Shown here piece after piece: positions 13,179 through 15,793 of a stretch of DNA of 15,793 nt. How positions within the stretch are numbered: the stretch's first letter is position 1; each line of letters opens with the position of its first letter. The translations under genes and the position numbers were made by a program. Under the pieces are notes generated by a model. That model was given only the letters and a program-made list of their open reading frames with translations, was not told the DNA's origin and made no database searches. The stretch comes from Alphaproteobacteria bacterium (GTDB lineage: Bacteria > Pseudomonadota > Alphaproteobacteria > UBA2136 > UBA6156): positions 1 through 15,793 of the forward strand of contig JAIXXE010000145.1 in assembly GCA_027490875.1 (NCBI GenBank). Direction: 5' to 3'.

Positions 13179-13943
13179 TTAATTCTGTAAAGCAATCGGG
13201 CCGTCGGCGCGGCCTTCCACAAACTGTCGCACGTAGGGGTTGCTGCTGTTTTTAAACGTGGCAACAGGCCCCTCGGTTAAAAAACGACCCTCATACAAAA
13301 AGGCAATGCGGTCAGCCACTTTGAAAGCGCTGTGCATATCGTGCGTTATCACCACACTGGTGCAGCGCAGTTCTTTTTGTAATTTTAGAATCAGGTCGTT
13401 GATGACATCGGCGGTGATGGGGTCAAGCCCGGTGGTGGGTTCGTCGTACAGCACCAGCGAGGGGTTGCCACAAATGGCGCGGGCCAAGGCAACGCGCTTT
13501 TTCATGCCTCCCGAAAGTTCGGCCGGGTAAATGTCGGCCACGCGGGCGGCCAAACCAACCATGCCTAACTTTTCCAGGGCAATTTTTTTGGCAGCAGCAA
13601 GGGTAGTCCGCTGCTGAATCAGGGTAAAGGCCACATTTTCCCACACCGTCATGCTATCAAACAGAGCGCTGTTTTGGAACAACATGCCACATTTGGCCAT
13701 CAGGGCCGCATGTTCGGTGGGCTGTTGCAAGGTTGGCCGGTGGCCGAGCACTGTTACCTGCCCCTGGTCGGGCTGCAACAGGCCCAACACGCAACGCAAC
13801 AGCACGCTCTTGCCGCTGCCGCTGCCGCCTAAGATGACCTGAGTCTGCCCCGTTGCCACCTGCAGGTTCGCGCCGCGCAACACCACCTTGCTCCCAAAAG
13901 CGAGGTGCAGGTTATCGAGTAAAATGGCAGGAGCTTGGGCCAT
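13179..13943 (-). CDS. mlaF: ABC transporter ATPase MlaF
   Basis: This is the ATPase that drives the MlaE permease. The 254 residues carry all motifs: Walker A GGSGSGKS at 39-46, Q-loop around Q90 (MLFQNSALFDSMT), signature LSGGMKKR at 143-150, Walker B LVLYDEP at 163-169 with E168, and the switch His at 201 (ITHDMH). The FQNSALFDSMTV stretch is typical of the MCE-type ATPases (MlaF, Mkl). The ATG overlaps the stop of mlaE in TAATG, which couples the two. No binding protein of the classical ABC type is present, as expected when an MCE protein takes that place. Confidence 0.96.
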   Translation of the reverse strand: MAQAPAILLDNLHLAFGSKVVLRGANLQVATGQTQVILGGSGSGKSVLLRCVLGLLQPDQGQVTVLGHRPTLQQPTEHAALMAKCGMLFQNSALFDSMTVWENVAFTLIQQRTTLAAAKKIALEKLGMVGLAARVADIYPAELSGGMKKRVALARAICGNPSLVLYDEPTTGLDPITADVINDLILKLQKELRCTSVVITHDMHSAFKVADRIAFLYEGRFLTEGPVATFKNSSNPYVRQFVEGRADGPIALQN

Positions 13944-14749
13944 TACACAAATACCGCCGTAATAAAATAATCGGTGATGAGGATCGCAACAGCGCTGTAC
14001 ACCACCGCGCGGGTGGTGGCAGTGCCCACACCTGCGGCCCCATTGCCAGCATGAAAGCCATGGTAAGTGGCCATCAGGCCTACCATTAAGCCAAACGTCG
14101 CAGCCTTAACCAAGCCCATTATCAAATCTTCGTTGGTAATGCCGGAAAAAACTGCCGACATAAACAGGCTGCCATCCAGTCCGAGCGAATGCACCGCCAC
14201 CATCCAACCACCAAAAATCCCCACCGTATTGGCTAAAATCACCAACATCGGTAACATAAACAAGCAAGCCAGAATCCTAGGCAGCACCAGGTAACGATAC
14301 GGGTTGGTAGCCAAGGTTACCAAGGCATCGATTTGTTCGGTCACGCGCATGGTGCCAAGTTCGGCGGCTATGGCTGCACCCACCCGGCTGGCCAGCATCA
14401 GCCCTGCCAATACGGGCCCAAGTTCACGCAACATGGAAAGGGCCACCAATCGCCCCACCTGCGTATTAGCAAGCGGGCCCCCGCTGAGGCCGTGGTAGCT
14501 TTGTAACGCCAGTACCCCGCCGGTAAAGAGGGCAGTCAGTAGCACAATTGGCACACTTCCAACCCCGACAAACAGCATCTGGGACGAGAGGCTTCCGCTC
14601 GCACCGCGGTAGTTAAGCCCCATCGAGCGGCCAACCTTAGCCGTAAAGAGTGCCAATCTGCCAATTTCAGCAATCAGCCAAAGCACCGCTGCCCCAATCT
14701 TTTGAACGGGGCTAAAGAGTGTGACATTCCGTGCAAATAACTGCGACAT
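13943..14749 (-). CDS. mlaE: MlaE-family lipid ABC transporter permease
   Basis: This inner-membrane permease works with MlaF and the MCE protein in phospholipid transport. The 268 residues are normal for the family. The N-terminus has an amphipathic stretch, followed by about five membrane segments (VPIVLLTALFTGGVLALQSY, then VLAGLMLASRVGAAIAAELG). Family hallmarks are RELGPVLAGLMLASRVGAA and ELGTMRVTEQIDAL in the middle, and AATFGLMVGLMATYHGFHAG near the C-terminus. It is the first gene of the operon mlaE-mlaF-mlaD-cvpA-like. The ATG at 14749 is preceded by no clear Shine-Dalgarno. Confidence 0.96.
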   Translation of the reverse strand: MSQLFARNVTLFSPVQKIGAAVLWLIAEIGRLALFTAKVGRSMGLNYRGASGSLSSQMLFVGVGSVPIVLLTALFTGGVLALQSYHGLSGGPLANTQVGRLVALSMLRELGPVLAGLMLASRVGAAIAAELGTMRVTEQIDALVTLATNPYRYLVLPRILACLFMLPMLVILANTVGIFGGWMVAVHSLGLDGSLFMSAVFSGITNEDLIMGLVKAATFGLMVGLMATYHGFHAGNGAAGVGTATTRAVVYSAVAILITDYFITAVFV

Positions 14750-14760
14750 TTCTGTGGATG

Positions 14761-14789
14761 ACCCTAGAGCTTGGGGTTGTTTTCGTCAA
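14761..14789 (-). promoter_or_regulatory. Possible promoter of the mla operon
   Basis: On the minus strand TTGACG (plus 14784-14789), a 17-base spacer and TAGGGT (plus 14761-14766) end 11 bases before the mlaE ATG. The -35 is good, the -10 weak. Transcription would begin about five bases before the start codon. Confidence 0.4.
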
Positions 14790-14826
14790 CGCCTACAGCA
14801 TCAACTGGCCTACTGCTGTGGCATGA

Positions 14827-14854
14827 TTGTTGCGGTCGATAGGGATGGTATGCT
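14827..14854 (+). promoter_or_regulatory. Possible promoter of the ymdB-like gene
   Basis: TTGTTG at 14827-14832, a 16-base spacer and TATGCT at 14849-14854 end 11 bases before the ATG at 14866. Both boxes are imperfect. The gene shares a 116-bp divergent intergenic region with mlaE. Confidence 0.3.
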
Positions 14855-14865
14855 AAGCAAGCGTT

Positions 14866-15660
14866 ATGAAAATCCTCTTTTTGGGCGATGTGGCTGGGTC
14901 TCCTGGACGCGCTGCTGTGGCCCGCCACGTCCCCGGCCTGCGCCGCCAGTACGATCTCGACTGCGTCATTGCCAATGGCGAAAACGCGGCAGCAGGGAAG
15001 GGAATCACCGCTGAAACAGCACAGGATTTATTCAACGCGGGCGTCGATGTCATCACCTTGGGCGACCACACCTTCGACCAAAAGGGCGTGGAAGACCTCA
15101 TCGCCGCGCACCCCCGCATTATCCGTCCGGCCAACTACCCCGCCGGTACCATTGGGCGTGGCCATACCACCTTTACCACGCCGCACGGCCAGCGCGTGGC
15201 GGTGCTAAACCTGATGGGGCGGGTCTTCATGCGCGGCAGTCTCGATTGCCCCTTCCAAGCCAGCAAAGTGTTAATGGAAACCTACCGTTTGGGCGAAACC
15301 TGCGACGCCCTGATTGTGGATATTCACGCCGAAGCCACCAGCGAAAAGGCCTGCATTGGCCACTTTTGGGATGGTAAAGCCAGCCTCGTGGTCGGTACGC
15401 ATACACACATCCCCACGCGCGATACCCGCGTGCAGCCTGGCGGCACCGCCTTTCAAACCGATGCGGGCATGTGCGGCGACTATACCAGCAGCCTGGGCAT
15501 GAGCTACGCCAGCGTGCTCCCTAACTTTCTGGCAGCAGGCAGGCTTAAATTCACACCCGCCGATGGCGAAGCCAGCCTCTGCGGCGTGCTGATAGAGACT
15601 GGCGGCAACGGGCTGGCCACCAAGGTTGAGGCCATTGTTCAAGGGCCTCTGGCTCAGTGA
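14866..15660 (+). CDS. YmdB-type metallophosphoesterase
   Basis: This belongs to the TIGR00282 family; characterised members such as Bacillus YmdB hydrolyse 2',3'-cyclic nucleotides. The 264 residues have the normal length. Metal-site motifs appear in order: GDV with D8, ANGENAA with E39 and N40, GDHTFD with D67 and H68, DIHAEATSEK with H153, and GTHTHIPTRD with H179 and H181. Position 67 is Asp where characterised members have Asn (GNHTWD); Asp can still bind metal. No signal peptide, so cytoplasmic. No Shine-Dalgarno precedes the ATG. The stop codon overlaps the GTG of the next gene, so the two form an operon. Confidence 0.93.
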   Translation: MKILFLGDVAGSPGRAAVARHVPGLRRQYDLDCVIANGENAAAGKGITAETAQDLFNAGVDVITLGDHTFDQKGVEDLIAAHPRIIRPANYPAGTIGRGHTTFTTPHGQRVAVLNLMGRVFMRGSLDCPFQASKVLMETYRLGETCDALIVDIHAEATSEKACIGHFWDGKASLVVGTHTHIPTRDTRVQPGGTAFQTDAGMCGDYTSSLGMSYASVLPNFLAAGRLKFTPADGEASLCGVLIETGGNGLATKVEAIVQGPLAQ

Positions 15661-15793
15661 GTCTTTTCGTTGATGACCTCTGGCAGTATTTGCCCCACGC
15701 GTATGACGACGAAGAGCGTGCGCATGTGCTTAAAACCATTGATTTCATCCAGCGCACCCCGCGGGCGTACGAACGGGACCACGAGGCCCTCGG
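15657..15793 (+). CDS. Truncated gene, probable Nudix hydrolase N-terminus
   Basis: A GTG at 15657 overlaps the stop codon of the preceding gene (GTGA) and opens a frame that runs off the window after 45 codons. The start reads MSLFVDDLWQYLPHAYDDEE, and later residues include LKTIDFIQRTPRAYERDHEA. A helical N-terminus ending in a stretch like PxAYERDHxxxG usually leads into the first strand of a group of Nudix hydrolases (GHVTxSA). The Nudix box itself would lie beyond the edge, so this is a guess from the N-terminus only. Confidence 0.55.
   Translation, partial: MSLFVDDLWQYLPHAYDDEERAHVLKTIDFIQRTPRAYERDHEAL

Noticed and set aside
14521..14560. TGGCAC sequences inside mlaE and mlaD as further sigma-54 sites
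   Set aside because: They lie inside coding sequence and lack a correctly spaced GC element.

Overview
The window looks like chromosomal sequence from a flagellated Gram-negative bacterium, most likely an alphaproteobacterium. The reasons are moderately high GC, a flgF-flgG-flgA-flgH rod and ring cluster preceded by sigma-54-type promoter motifs, weak or absent Shine-Dalgarno sequences, TTGAC-type -35 boxes, and an MlaE-MlaF-MlaD transport operon followed by a CvpA-like gene. I cannot name the genus. No tRNA, rRNA, CRISPR array, transposase or integrase is visible.

Layout. Positions 1-325 carry no convincing gene but are full of palindromes, including an intergenic repeat at 17-167 and tandem hairpins at 200-309. 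A minus-strand orphan gene (326-853) follows. Next is a minus-strand block, read right to left: a small degenerate GGDEF protein (6538-5801), a 702-residue PAS-GGDEF-EAL protein (5744-3636), then pnp (3419-1074) with a textbook terminator. Divergent from it, flgF and flgG (6673-8216) start just after one sigma-54-like site. A small membrane-protein ORF, flgA and flgH (8340-9723) follow a second, nearly identical site. The interval 9750-10640 breaks the flagellar cluster before any flgI. It holds an intergenic repeat and a self-contained minus-strand unit: promoter, leader ORF crossing an intrinsic terminator, divergent Nudix-like gene, terminator. That gene's codon choice is unlike its neighbours'. 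A small plus-strand hypothetical gene (10686-10955) converges on a minus-strand operon for lipid transport (mlaE, mlaF, a long MCE protein with a probable C-terminal beta-barrel, and a CvpA-like protein). At the right edge, a YmdB-type metallophosphoesterase overlaps the start of a truncated gene that is probably a Nudix hydrolase.

How it fits together. The flagellar genes build the distal rod (FlgF, FlgG) and outer L ring (FlgH), with FlgA as P-ring chaperone. The two neighbouring c-di-GMP-type proteins may tie second-messenger levels to motility: both cyclase motifs look dead, while the EAL phosphodiesterase residues are complete. PNPase and YmdB concern RNA and nucleotide metabolism. The Mla/MCE operon should keep outer-membrane lipid asymmetry.

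Most worth a second look: the Nudix-like unit with its leader ORF through a terminator; the paired sigma-54 motifs; the recurring placement of promoter elements so close to start codons that mRNAs would be leaderless; the dead-GGDEF/live-EAL pair; and the palindrome-rich left edge beside the orphan gene.
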